From the NCBI GenBank assembly GCA_035527715.1, contig DATKZY010000204.1, positions 1-64,000 on the forward strand: a stretch of 64,000 nt of DNA, given 5' to 3'. Position 1 is the first letter of the stretch; each line of letters opens with the position of its first letter. Shown here one piece after another: positions 35,338 through 43,202 of this stretch. Source of the stretch: DSUN01 sp035527715. GTDB lineage: Bacteria; Planctomycetota; PUPC01; DSUN01. Position numbers and translations under genes: made by a program. The notes beneath the pieces were generated by a model, which saw only the letters and a program-made list of their open reading frames with translations, made no database searches and was not told the origin of the DNA.

Positions 35338-35381
35338 TGCGTGACGCGTGAGCAGACAAGCCGGGCAGGCGCCAATCCCGC

Positions 35382-35423
35382 TGATCTTGACCACGTGCGC
35401 AAGAAGGGGGGAGGTCGAGATTG
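35382..35423 (+). repeat. hairpin family H, copy 1
   Basis: Arms TGATCTTGACC (35382-35392) and GGTCGAGATTG (35413-35423) pair over 11 positions if three G-U pairs are allowed. The loop contains TGCGCAAGAAGGGGGG. Wobble pairing suggests a structured RNA rather than a DNA palindrome. Confidence 0.55.
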
Positions 35424-35632
35424 AGGGTTGAGGGGGGCGCGCCTAGCAGAGCGAGGGAGCCTCCGTCCACACAGACGCACAAGTGTCCAACTCACAAGAG
35501 CTTACAGCCACAGCAAGGTGCCGGCGTTGGCTGCTGTCGCGCTAGGCGCGCCTGCGCGCGCAACACGGGGGGCGCGCCTAGCGTAAGGAAGGGGGCGCGC
35601 CTGGGGAGGCGCCCACTCGCGCCCATCCCGCG

Positions 35633-35676
35633 CAATCATGACCACCTGCGCACTACGGGGGGGGTGGTCGAGATTG
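35633..35676 (+). repeat. hairpin family H, copy 2
   Basis: Arms CAATCATGACCACC (35633-35646) and GGTGGTCGAGATTG (35663-35676) pair over 14 positions with one mismatch and one wobble. The loop begins TGCGCA and continues with a G run, as in copy 1. Confidence 0.6.
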
Positions 35677-35890
35677 GCCCCAATCGTCCTCGTCCTCGAA
35701 TCCTCCTCTCATCCCACTCAAGATCCTCACGCGCCGTGGGTGGCACGGCTGGCTTGCCAGCCGTGTCCTCTCCGGAAGGCGGCCCCAGCGCACGGACACG
35801 GTTGGACAAGCCAACCGTGCCACGATTGACCACTTGCAGAACCCATGGGCCGGCGTCCCCCTCAGACCCTTCTCCCCTCGACCAACTTGC

Positions 35891-35932
35891 TCAAGATGAT
35901 CACGCGCGCGCAAGGGGAGGTGATCATCTTGA
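35891..35932 (+). repeat. hairpin family H, copy 3
   Basis: Perfect 13-bp arms TCAAGATGATCAC (35891-35903) and GTGATCATCTTGA (35920-35932). The loop ends in GCGCAAGGGGAG, shared with copy 4 although the arms differ. Confidence 0.65.
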
Positions 35933-36208
35933 CGGCAAGCCCTTCAGCGCGGCCTCGTAGCCATAAGCATCGTCATGGCCAGCACATGCACCCTTGCCAA
36001 CCCGCATCCCCACCGTTCTCTGCCCCCGTCAAGATGATCACCTGCCTCCCACGTCCCCGGGAACTGGCCGAAACGGGCGATCAGACCGCATCTGCACATC
36101 CATGCCCCGACGCATCTCTTTGCCCCCCAACGTCTTATGGGTGTCAGGCACCTTGGGCTTTGCCTTGGCTCTTGCCCCTTCGCCTTTCCCACCTTGCCCC
36201 ACGCGCGT

Positions 36209-36246
36209 CAGGCGCTCGCTTGTGCGCAAGGGGAGGTGAGCGCCTG
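36209..36246 (+). repeat. hairpin family H, copy 4
   Basis: Perfect 9-bp arms CAGGCGCTC (36209-36217) and GAGCGCCTG (36238-36246). The loop contains TGCGCAAGGGGAGGT. Same loop as copy 3, different but complementary stem. Confidence 0.65.
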
Positions 36247-36272
36247 GAGGGGAGGGGGGCGGGGAATTCCCC

Positions 36273-37913
36273 TCAGCGTCCCAATGGTGGCGTGGCGATG
36301 CGGTAACACCGGTCGTAGAGTTCGACCTCGAGGTTAGAGCCGCAGACAAAAAGGCCCATCTCTCTGGCCCGCACCTCTATGGCTTCCCCCTTGCGGCGGG
36401 TTTCGAGCATGACGTGCTCGCCGCCAAGAAGCGCGGCCGCGGAGGCGGGGCGTTCGGTTAGGGCAGGCGACCAGCATTGGAGGAAAGCCGAGTGTCCTAT
36501 GAGGTTCTCGAGCCGCGTCTCGGTTCCCCATACGCCCGGCGGAAAGCTCGTCCTGAGGTCCTTGCAGGTCTGGGCCCGCGGGATCCCGCCAGTCGCGAGG
36601 AAATAGGCCGTGCCTGCAAGCGCGTAGAGGTCGCTGGATAGCAGGGCGTGGCCCTCCTCCTGTTCCTCAGGTGTGAAGTTGGCGACACCGAGGGCAGTCT
36701 GAGCGGCGTCGACAAAGCAGGCCGCCTCGTAATCAATGAGCGAGACATGACACTTGGCGCCTCCTAGAGAGCTTCTGCCCGGACTGAAGGTCACGATGAG
36801 GTTCCCAGGTGTCACATCGCGATGGATCACTGGCCTCGACGCGCCATGGAGTTGCTCCAGGTGCTCGATCGTTTGCAGCACGATGTCGTCGAGTAGGGCG
36901 CCAACGATGACGTTGCCCCGCCGAACCGCTTGCGACAGGGTGACGCCCTCGATGTAAGGGAACAGCAGGTAGGACTCGCCGCTGGGGAACTCGCCCATCT
37001 CCAACAGGCGGTTGCCGAGGACCTCTCTGTAGGTGTCCGAACCGACCCAATCGCGCGACTCAGGGGGAATCTCACGCAACACTTTGAGAACCACATCGCC
37101 GTGCCTGGGGTGTTGACCCCGAAGCACCAGGCCCATCTGGCTGCTGCTGAGCGCGACAGCATTCGCCACCAGAGACGCGCACAGGTCGGCAGTCTTCGGG
37201 TCCAACGCGGCCGCCCTCTCGTCGCAGAGCGGAGGGGCCCCATGCCCTCCCGCTCCGCTGGCTCCCGGCCGCACGGGCGACGGGCCTGGCACATGCGCGC
37301 GCCGCTGTGCCCCGGGGACGGCGATGCCAGCATGCTCAAGCGCCCTGAACATGGCTCGGAGCCCTTGCTCGGTTGCCCCCTCGAAGAGCTCGATGTACTG
37401 AATGCCGGCAAGCTGGTACTCCATGCGCGCGGGCAACTCGACAGGGGTCAGGTAGATGGGCAGGATCGTCACGTTCCGCTGGGCCGCTAGGGCCAATTCC
37501 CGCATGGTGTTTGGTGATTCGACGGAGTTCTCGGACGCCATGAACATGAGCATTCTGCAACCCCGGATGGCGTTAACAATCTCCTCGGTCCAGAACGACG
37601 CGCCATCAATCCCCTCCTGGTCAATCCATATGCGAACCCCAGCCTGCCTCAACACTTCCACAATGGGCGAGACGATCGGGAGATCGCGTCGGCTATAGCA
37701 CACGAACACGTAGCCCGTCTGCGCCTCAGCCGGCTCGCTGAGAGGTGTGGCCGGCGCTTCGACTGCGAACTCCGCACGGCACTTCCCACACCGCGCGCGT
37801 CCGCCTGCCAACGTCGCCGCCACCCTGTACGCCGTCCCGCAACTTGGGCAGCGCGTCTTGAGTGTTGCATCGTCCGGCACGGGAACCCCCACTCCACTCA
37901 AGGCATCCAGCAC
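36273..37913 (-). CDS. zinc ribbon-TIR domain-protein kinase fusion
   Basis: 546 residues. An MJ0042 zinc ribbon (C22, C25, C42, C45) is followed by a TIR domain (about 67-180: YVFVCYSRRDLPIV, AGVRIWIDQEGIDG, then SPNTMRELALAA with Glu139 where TIR NADases have their catalytic Glu). A linker follows, then a Ser/Thr kinase domain (about 270-500) with Lys277, HRDVTPGN (364-371) and Asp394 in LIDYEA in place of DFG. TIR proteins can be NAD-cleaving immune effectors or scaffolds; a covalently linked kinase suggests a sensor and effector in one chain. The GTG at 37913 has a poor ribosome-binding site; a GTG at 37880 after GGAGTGGGG is an alternative start. Confidence 0.82.
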   Translation of the reverse strand: MLDALSGVGVPVPDDATLKTRCPSCGTAYRVAATLAGGRARCGKCRAEFAVEAPATPLSEPAEAQTGYVFVCYSRRDLPIVSPIVEVLRQAGVRIWIDQEGIDGASFWTEEIVNAIRGCRMLMFMASENSVESPNTMRELALAAQRNVTILPIYLTPVELPARMEYQLAGIQYIELFEGATEQGLRAMFRALEHAGIAVPGAQRRAHVPGPSPVRPGASGAGGHGAPPLCDERAAALDPKTADLCASLVANAVALSSSQMGLVLRGQHPRHGDVVLKVLREIPPESRDWVGSDTYREVLGNRLLEMGEFPSGESYLLFPYIEGVTLSQAVRRGNVIVGALLDDIVLQTIEHLEQLHGASRPVIHRDVTPGNLIVTFSPGRSSLGGAKCHVSLIDYEAACFVDAAQTALGVANFTPEEQEEGHALLSSDLYALAGTAYFLATGGIPRAQTCKDLRTSFPPGVWGTETRLENLIGHSAFLQCWSPALTERPASAAALLGGEHVMLETRRKGEAIEVRAREMGLFVCGSNLEVELYDRCYRIATPPLGR

Positions 37914-38108
37914 TGACGGCGGCTCTCACTCCTTGGGGATTATAGGCCGGACAGGAGTTGCTTTCAAGCCTCACTGGGCACTGGCGCACTGGGTCTGTTG
38001 CGCAGTCGTGGGGTTGCCTTCTCAGGGAGGCCAACCGTGCTGGTCGTCGTCGAATGCTCTTGTCCCGGTTCTCTCTCTTGTCACGCGGCACGCGGGACGC
38101 ATCATGCA

Positions 38109-40622
38109 TCACGGGCCGGCCTTCTTCTTCCAGCCAGCAGCCTCGACCTCGCCGTGGCGGATGGTGACGGTGACGGCACCATCCCAGCAGGTGGCGAGGA
38201 CATGCGCGCCGGCGGACTCGTAGGCGGCGACGGTGGCAGGGGGGAGGTGGTCGGCCCTGTTGCTACAGATGGCATACGCGGGGCGCACCGCCTGGGCAAA
38301 CTCGGGCGTGGCGGGCATCAGACGGCCGTGGTGGGGGACAACCAGGACGTCGGCCCGCAGGTCAATGCCCGCGTGGAGGAGCACGGTGGCGCCGACCTGC
38401 TGGATGTCGCCGCAGAGGAGAACCCGGCGGCCGGCGTGCGCGACGCGCACGACGAGCGAGTTCTCGTTCTGCTCGTTGGGGCGGAGGCGGAGCAACCAGT
38501 CGGTGGGGGAGAGGACTTCGACGACGTTGCCCTTGCCGACCTCGATGCGGTCGCCCGCCTTCACGGGCGACGCGGGAATCCCGCGCTTGCGCAGCATCTC
38601 CAGCAGTTGTCGCCCCGCCTTGGCCCGCGCGAGGACGGGGCTGTGGACGACGTGTCCGATCTTGAAGCGCTGGAGCAGGGACGGAATGCCGTTCACGTGG
38701 TCGGCATCTGCGTGACTCACGACCAGGAGGTCAATCGTCCGCACGCCCCAGTGCCAGAGCGCGGGTGCGGCGACCCAGCGCCCCACGTCGTTCCGCCCAT
38801 AGGTGCCGCAGTCGTAGAGGGCCGTCGAGCCGTCGGGGAATCGGAGCACGGTGGCGTTGCCGCGCCGCACGTCGAGCGCCGTGACCTCCATGCCCTCGGG
38901 CGGACGCGTCGAGCCGGGGGCAACGAGGTACACGACGACGCCCGCCACCCACAGCATCGCCGCCCGCATGCCGCTGAGGCCGAGGCGGCGGCGGCCCACG
39001 ACGAGGAGCCCGAGGGCGTAGTAGCCGATCACCCAGCCCAGCGCGGGCGCGGCGCAGTACTGCCAGGCAAGCGGCACAGAATCCGCAAGCCGGACCACCC
39101 CCGTCAGCGCCCAGGCGATGGCCTGCGCGGCAGCCGCGGGGACACCCGCAAGGGCTGGCAACGCCGCCGCGGTGGCCGTGTGCGCAAACCCCAGCACGGT
39201 GAGCATCGCCGCCAGTGGCGCCGCCAGCAGATTCGCCACGACGGTGATCGGGCTCACCAGGTGGAAGTAGGAAGCCGTGAGAGGGAGTACCGCCAGCCAC
39301 GCCGCCAGCGACACCGCGGCGGCGCGCGACGCAACCACCCAAGTCCACCGCAGAAGCCGTCGGCTACGGCTTACCTCCTCGTCGGCGGCCAGCCGGTCGA
39401 ACAGACTCACCCTCGGGCGCAGCAGTGCGGCGAAGTCCCTGTTGAGGAGGATGATCCCCAGCACCGCGACGAAGGAGAGCTGGAAGCCGACGCTGAAGAG
39501 GTCGAAGGGCCTCAGCACGAGGAGCACGAGCGCCGCCACGGCGACCGCTTGCACGGGATCGAACTGCCGCCGCCCCAGGATGGCGAGCAGGAACACGCCG
39601 GTCATCACGGCGGCGCGCACGACGGATGGCGGGGCCCCTGTGACAAGGGCGTACGCGATAACGACGCAGAGGACCAGTGCCCCCGACAGGCGCCGCCTCA
39701 ACCCCAGCAGGGCAGTGATGCTCCACACGACCCAGGCGACGACGCCGACGTTGAAGCCGCTGACGGCGAGCAGGTGGATGGTGCCGGTGCGGGCGAATGC
39801 CTCCTCGAGGTCCTCGCCCACCTCGGTGCGGTCGCCGAGGACGAGGGCGCACAGGAGGGCCGCGGAATGCTTGTCCGAGGCAAGCGTGGTCTGAAGGGTT
39901 CTGCGGAGCGCTCCCCTGGCGGCGTAGACCATTGCGAAGAAGCCGCCCTGATTGCTGCCGGTCTCGACTATCGTGCCCCTCTCGCCGACGGAGAGCGTGG
40001 CGTCAATGCCCCCGCGGCGGAGGAGTGTCGCGCCGTCCATCTGGCCGGGATTGGTGGGGCCCGAGGGGAGATGGGCTGTGCCCACGAGGACGACTGTGTC
40101 CCCATGGCACAGGGTGCGTGGGGCTCCGTGGTCCACGACCCGCAAGCGCCCGCACACGGCCCGCCAGTCGCCGCCGACCTCGGCCTCGAGACAGTCGAGG
40201 TCGAACCGCGTCTGCCGGGCCTCCGCGGCGAGCCATCCGCTGTCGCCCGAGAGGGGCATCGGGGGCAGGACACGCACTTCAGGGTCGCTGGCGACGACCC
40301 CGCGGAGCCTCACAAGCGTCGGCTCGTCGCCGAGGAAACGCGAAATGTGGTGAGGCGGGTGGGTGCCGCGGGTGAGGTCGAGTCGCACCCACCCGGCTCC
40401 CGTCATGCCCACGCCCAGCAGGAGCAACGCGGTGCCGCGAAGGCCCAGCCAGCGGCAGGCTGGGGACCCGGCGGCGGCGACCACGATCGCGCTCCAGGCC
40501 AGGCGTCGAGGCAGGAGAGAGTACTCGCAGGCGAGGATTCCACACGCGAAGGCGACCGCTGCGGGGACCAGCGGCCGGTACGGCAGAAACGCCAGGGCCG
40601 TCTGGTCCTCAGGCTGGTCCAT
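38109..40622 (-). CDS. comEC: ComEC/Rec2 DNA-uptake channel protein
   Basis: 837 residues. An N-terminal DUF4131-like membrane and OB-type region is followed by the competence domain with many hydrophobic segments (LLAVSGFNVGVVAWVVWSI, LVTGAPPSVVRAAVMTGVFL). A C-terminal metallo-beta-lactamase-like domain has LLVVSHADADHVNGIPSLL and VLVVPHHGRLM, and GRRVLLCGDIQ. This is the full three-part architecture of ComEC, which imports single-stranded DNA. The ATG at 40622 begins the first membrane region. Competence partners are not in this window except a PilM-like gene near the end. Confidence 0.9.
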   Translation of the reverse strand: MDQPEDQTALAFLPYRPLVPAAVAFACGILACEYSLLPRRLAWSAIVVAAAGSPACRWLGLRGTALLLLGVGMTGAGWVRLDLTRGTHPPHHISRFLGDEPTLVRLRGVVASDPEVRVLPPMPLSGDSGWLAAEARQTRFDLDCLEAEVGGDWRAVCGRLRVVDHGAPRTLCHGDTVVLVGTAHLPSGPTNPGQMDGATLLRRGGIDATLSVGERGTIVETGSNQGGFFAMVYAARGALRRTLQTTLASDKHSAALLCALVLGDRTEVGEDLEEAFARTGTIHLLAVSGFNVGVVAWVVWSITALLGLRRRLSGALVLCVVIAYALVTGAPPSVVRAAVMTGVFLLAILGRRQFDPVQAVAVAALVLLVLRPFDLFSVGFQLSFVAVLGIILLNRDFAALLRPRVSLFDRLAADEEVSRSRRLLRWTWVVASRAAAVSLAAWLAVLPLTASYFHLVSPITVVANLLAAPLAAMLTVLGFAHTATAAALPALAGVPAAAAQAIAWALTGVVRLADSVPLAWQYCAAPALGWVIGYYALGLLVVGRRRLGLSGMRAAMLWVAGVVVYLVAPGSTRPPEGMEVTALDVRRGNATVLRFPDGSTALYDCGTYGRNDVGRWVAAPALWHWGVRTIDLLVVSHADADHVNGIPSLLQRFKIGHVVHSPVLARAKAGRQLLEMLRKRGIPASPVKAGDRIEVGKGNVVEVLSPTDWLLRLRPNEQNENSLVVRVAHAGRRVLLCGDIQQVGATVLLHAGIDLRADVLVVPHHGRLMPATPEFAQAVRPAYAICSNRADHLPPATVAAYESAGAHVLATCWDGAVTVTIRHGEVEAAGWKKKAGP

Positions 40623-40817
40623 GGGTGTCACGTGCCTTTGCGGCGGTGCGCGCGCGGATGATAGCGCCGGCCCGCTGGGCGCGCAAGGGGCGACCGAGGA
40701 ATATTTCGGGAGTTTTCTGTTCACAAGTGATTGTGCCCGGTGGGTGTCGCCATCGCAGGGGTCGTGCAGGAAGCCAGTTTCTATGTGGTGTATGGTGGTG
40801 TCGAAGATGCAATTTGC

Positions 40818-40846
40818 TTGACCTTGACCGACTGGAGTGGTATAGT
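40818..40846 (+). promoter_or_regulatory. promoter of mraZ1
   Basis: TTGACC and TATAGT with a 17-bp spacer, about 77 bp before the mraZ1 ATG. Two GTGGTR motifs spaced by 4 nt overlap the -10 and may be weak MraZ contacts. Confidence 0.65.
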
Positions 40847-40861
40847 GTGGTGCGCAATGAT

Positions 40862-40900
40862 CTCGCCCGCGCCTTGGCAGTGTGGTCGGGAGCGGGCGAG
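40862..40900 (+). promoter_or_regulatory. leader hairpin of mraZ1
   Basis: Perfect 9-bp arms CTCGCCCGC (40862-40870) and GCGGGCGAG (40892-40900), 21 nt apart, inside the predicted 5' leader and ending 22 bp before the mraZ1 ATG. It could affect translation or transcript stability. Confidence 0.45.
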
Positions 40901-40922
40901 AAGTGCTGAGGGGTTCGCCACG

Positions 40923-41384
40923 ATGTTCATCGGCGAATACGAAACCTCGGTGGACGACAAGGGGCGGATCATCGTCCCTGCGCGCTTTCGGGAGGTGGCG
41001 CGGGCCCTTGAGGGGCCGGTGGGGTTCATGATGACCTTGGGGGAGGAGAACTGCATTACTATCTACACCCCGAACCAGTGGAAGGCCCTGCAAGCCCGGG
41101 TGAGCAGCGTGCCACGGAACCGCGAGTCCGGCCGCAGGCTATGCCGGCGGGTCTACACCCAGGCGGGGGAGGGGGTTTGCGACCGCCAGGGGCGGATGCG
41201 CGTGCCCGCCCCACTGCTGGCCGCGGCGGGGATCACTCGGGAGGCCGTGGTGGCCGGGGTGGGGGATTTCCTGGAATTGTGGGGTCGCGACGCATGGCGC
41301 GCGTACAAAGAGGACATGCTCAAGACGCGCGTGAGCGACGCCGAGGAGCAGCCATGGTGTCCGCCATCACCTCCAACATCATGA
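40923..41384 (+). CDS. mraZ: MraZ, copy 1
   Basis: 153 residues with two SpoVT/AbrB-like half-repeats. The first (MFIGEYETSVDDKGRIIVPA) is canonical. The second (CDRQGRMRVPAPLLAAAGI) has lost the usual LDKQGRI wording but keeps its hydrophobic pattern. MraZ is a ring-forming DNA-binding regulator of the division cluster. It has its own promoter. A second mraZ starts about 140 bp downstream and is closer to the MraZ consensus, so this copy may have specialised. Confidence 0.88.
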   Translation: MFIGEYETSVDDKGRIIVPARFREVARALEGPVGFMMTLGEENCITIYTPNQWKALQARVSSVPRNRESGRRLCRRVYTQAGEGVCDRQGRMRVPAPLLAAAGITREAVVAGVGDFLELWGRDAWRAYKEDMLKTRVSDAEEQPWCPPSPPTS

Positions 41385-41454
41385 GGTATGGCCGGCCCTC
41401 AAGCCCAAGGGATTGTGGCTTTAGGGAATTTCGGAAAAATCCCAGGAAAACGTC

Positions 41455-41483
41455 TTGACGCGGCTGGCGGAGGGGGTTACAAT
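41455..41483 (+). promoter_or_regulatory. promoter of mraZ2
   Basis: TTGACG and TACAAT with exactly 17 bp between them. The predicted start site falls immediately before the MraZ repeats at 41495-41530. Confidence 0.75.
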
Positions 41484-41494
41484 TCGCAGCCGTA

Positions 41495-41530
41495 GTGGGA
41501 AATTATGGGCAGGAGTGGGAAGACGTGGGC
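41495..41530 (+). promoter_or_regulatory. MraZ binding box (four direct repeats)
   Basis: Four hexamers (GTGGGA, ATGGGC, GTGGGA, GTGGGC) start at 41495, 41505, 41515 and 41525, each separated by 4 nt, giving a strict 10-bp period. MraZ is known to bind TGGG-containing repeats with 10-bp spacing upstream of mraZ. The last repeat includes the mraZ2 start codon, so binding would block both elongation from the promoter and initiation of translation. Confidence 0.82.
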
Positions 41531-41995
41531 ACCCGGTTCTTCGGCCAATACCTCCAGCGGCTCGACGCCAAGCACCGCGTTGTGGTGCCGCGCCGCGTGC
41601 GCGAGGCGATTGGCGAGGAGGATCTTCGCGGTGGCCTGTTCCTCACGCGAGGCATGGACAAGTGCGTGTTCCTGTTCCCTGCCAACCAATGGGAGGCCGT
41701 GGCGGACGATTTCGCCTCGGCCGACTTTCGCGGGTTCAACGCCCGAATGCTCCAGCGGCTGTTCTTCAGCGAGGCCGTGCAGGCCGACCCGGACAAGCTT
41801 GGCCGGATCCTCCTGCCCGACCGCCTGCGAGAGCTCGCCGGGATCGAGGACGAGGTCCTCTTCGTCGGGGCGTCGAACCGCATCGAGTTGTGGAACCCGG
41901 CCCGCTGGGCGGCGCTGCGCGACGCGCACGAGGCCCAGTTCGAGGAGCTGGCCGAATCGCTCTACCAGCTCAAGCCGGGACGGGGAAACCAGTAG
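41525..41995 (+). CDS. mraZ: MraZ, copy 2
   Basis: 156 residues. Both half-repeats are recognisable: GQYLQRLDAKHRVVVPRRVR and ADPDKLGRILLPDRLRELAG, with FFSEAV in between as in typical MraZ. The GTG at 41525 is preferred because AGGAG lies 9 nt upstream; a GTG at 41495 is in frame. The operator at 41495-41530 implies autoregulation. About 300 bp follow before rsmH, longer than usual. Confidence 0.9.
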   Translation: MGTRFFGQYLQRLDAKHRVVVPRRVREAIGEEDLRGGLFLTRGMDKCVFLFPANQWEAVADDFASADFRGFNARMLQRLFFSEAVQADPDKLGRILLPDRLRELAGIEDEVLFVGASNRIELWNPARWAALRDAHEAQFEELAESLYQLKPGRGNQ

Positions 41996-42149
41996 CCTGC
42001 GGAGAGGCGAGCTCGTTCTTTGGTACAAGGGGGATTTGAAGCGGGGAAAGCAGGGCTCCGGGCGAGACGGGGAACCGGAGCCCCGCTTTCCGACCCAGCG
42101 CCTTGCCGGCCACTGATGGGCGGGGAACCCAGGCCGGCCAGGTGCTTAC

Positions 42150-42171
42150 CGGAAGTAGTCTACTACTTCCG
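42150..42171 (+). repeat. inverted repeat between mraZ2 and rsmH
   Basis: CGGAAGTAG and CTACTTCCG, perfect 9-bp arms around a 4-nt loop, in an otherwise featureless 300-bp gap. No T-run follows, so a regulator site or mRNA hairpin is more likely than a terminator. Confidence 0.5.
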
Positions 42172-42298
42172 AACTCCGCTGTCAAGGGTTGCCGTCGAAG
42201 CGCCCAACCAACGCTCTCCCGGCCGACTGGGAGTCACCGACCCGACGACGGCAGCCCGCCAGGATCGAGCTCGCCTCCTCCCTATTCCCCAGACGCAA

Positions 42299-43174
42299 AT
42301 GCATACACCCGTCCTGCTTGGTGAAGTGCTCGATTCGCTTCGCCCTACACCAGGGCGGCGGTTCCTTGACGCGACGGTGGGCCTTGGGGGGCACGCGGAG
42401 GCCCTTCTGCCGGGACTGCTCCCGGGCGGCTGGCTGCTCGGCCTCGACCGGGACCCGGAGGCCCTGGGGCTCGCCCGCGAGCGCCTGGCGCCCTTCGAGG
42501 GGCACTTCGAGCTGGTTCACGGCGACTTCCGCGACCTGGCCGGGCACGCCGCCCGGCACCTGGGGCGCGGAGCAGATGGAGTGGTGATGGACCTTGGCGT
42601 GTCGAGCTACCAGCTTCGGGAACCGGCGCGGGGCTTCAGCTTCCTCGTGGACGGGGAGCTGGACATGCGCATGGACCCTACGCGGGGGCGCACGGCGGCC
42701 GAGCTGATCGCGCACACGAGTGCGGCCGGCCTCGAGCGCATCCTCTCCGAGTACGGCGAGGAGCGCTACGCCCGACGCATCGCTCGCGCCGTGTTCGAGC
42801 GCCGCAGAAGCCTGCGCACAACGGGGGAGCTGGCACGACTGGTCGAGGCGGTGGTGCCCCGGCGCGAGCCGAGGCTGCATCCCGCGACCAGGACGTTTCA
42901 GGCCCTCCGCATCGCCGTGAACGACGAGTTGGGGGCGCTGGAGGCGGCCCTGAGCACCCTGCCCCAGTGGCTGGCGCCGGGCGGACGGGTCGCCGTGATT
43001 TCCTTCCACTCGCTCGAGGACCGGATCGTCAAGCAAGCACTGCGCTTACACCGTGCGGCGGGGGTGGTGACCGTGCTCACGCGGAAGCCCATCCGCCCCA
43101 CGGCGGACGAGGTGGCCGAGAACCCGCGCTCGCGCAGCGCCCGACTCCGCGTGGCGGAGCGCCGGGCCGGCTGA
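42299..43174 (+). CDS. rsmH: 16S rRNA (cytosine-N4)-methyltransferase RsmH
   Basis: 291 residues, normal length. It starts MHTPVLLGEVLDSL. The S-adenosylmethionine-binding loop is FLDATVGLGGHAEALL, followed by LGLDRDPEAL, VVMDLGVSSYQLREP, RGFSF and the C-terminal VISFHSLEDRIVKQ and SRSARLRVAER signatures. It methylates N4 of C1402 in 16S rRNA. No clear ribosome-binding site precedes the ATG. It is followed by ftsI with no ftsL between. Confidence 0.93.
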   Translation: MHTPVLLGEVLDSLRPTPGRRFLDATVGLGGHAEALLPGLLPGGWLLGLDRDPEALGLARERLAPFEGHFELVHGDFRDLAGHAARHLGRGADGVVMDLGVSSYQLREPARGFSFLVDGELDMRMDPTRGRTAAELIAHTSAAGLERILSEYGEERYARRIARAVFERRRSLRTTGELARLVEAVVPRREPRLHPATRTFQALRIAVNDELGALEAALSTLPQWLAPGGRVAVISFHSLEDRIVKQALRLHRAAGVVTVLTRKPIRPTADEVAENPRSRSARLRVAERRAG

Positions 43175-43202
43175 GGCGGCGGGAGACAGGGGACGGGACG
43201 CG

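Larger units (their letters stand above)
35338..36272. other. gene-free region rich in hairpin repeats
   Basis: 935 bp without a credible gene. It contains at least four hairpins of one family (listed separately), two other palindromes (35744-35765 CACGGCTGGC/GCCAGCCGTG; 35797-35819 CACGGTTGG/CCAACCGTG), half-copies of the first family at about 35827 and 36028-36042, and several GCGCGCCTAGC-type motifs at 35436-35582. Confidence 0.7.

Noticed and set aside
35338..36272. CRISPR array
   Set aside because: Repeats are hairpins of unequal spacing with variable arms; there are no identical direct repeats with regular unique spacers and no cas genes nearby.
41384..41455. Frameshift joining mraZ1 and mraZ2 into one gene
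   Set aside because: Each copy has two half-repeats, its own start and its own promoter, so they are separate paralogs.
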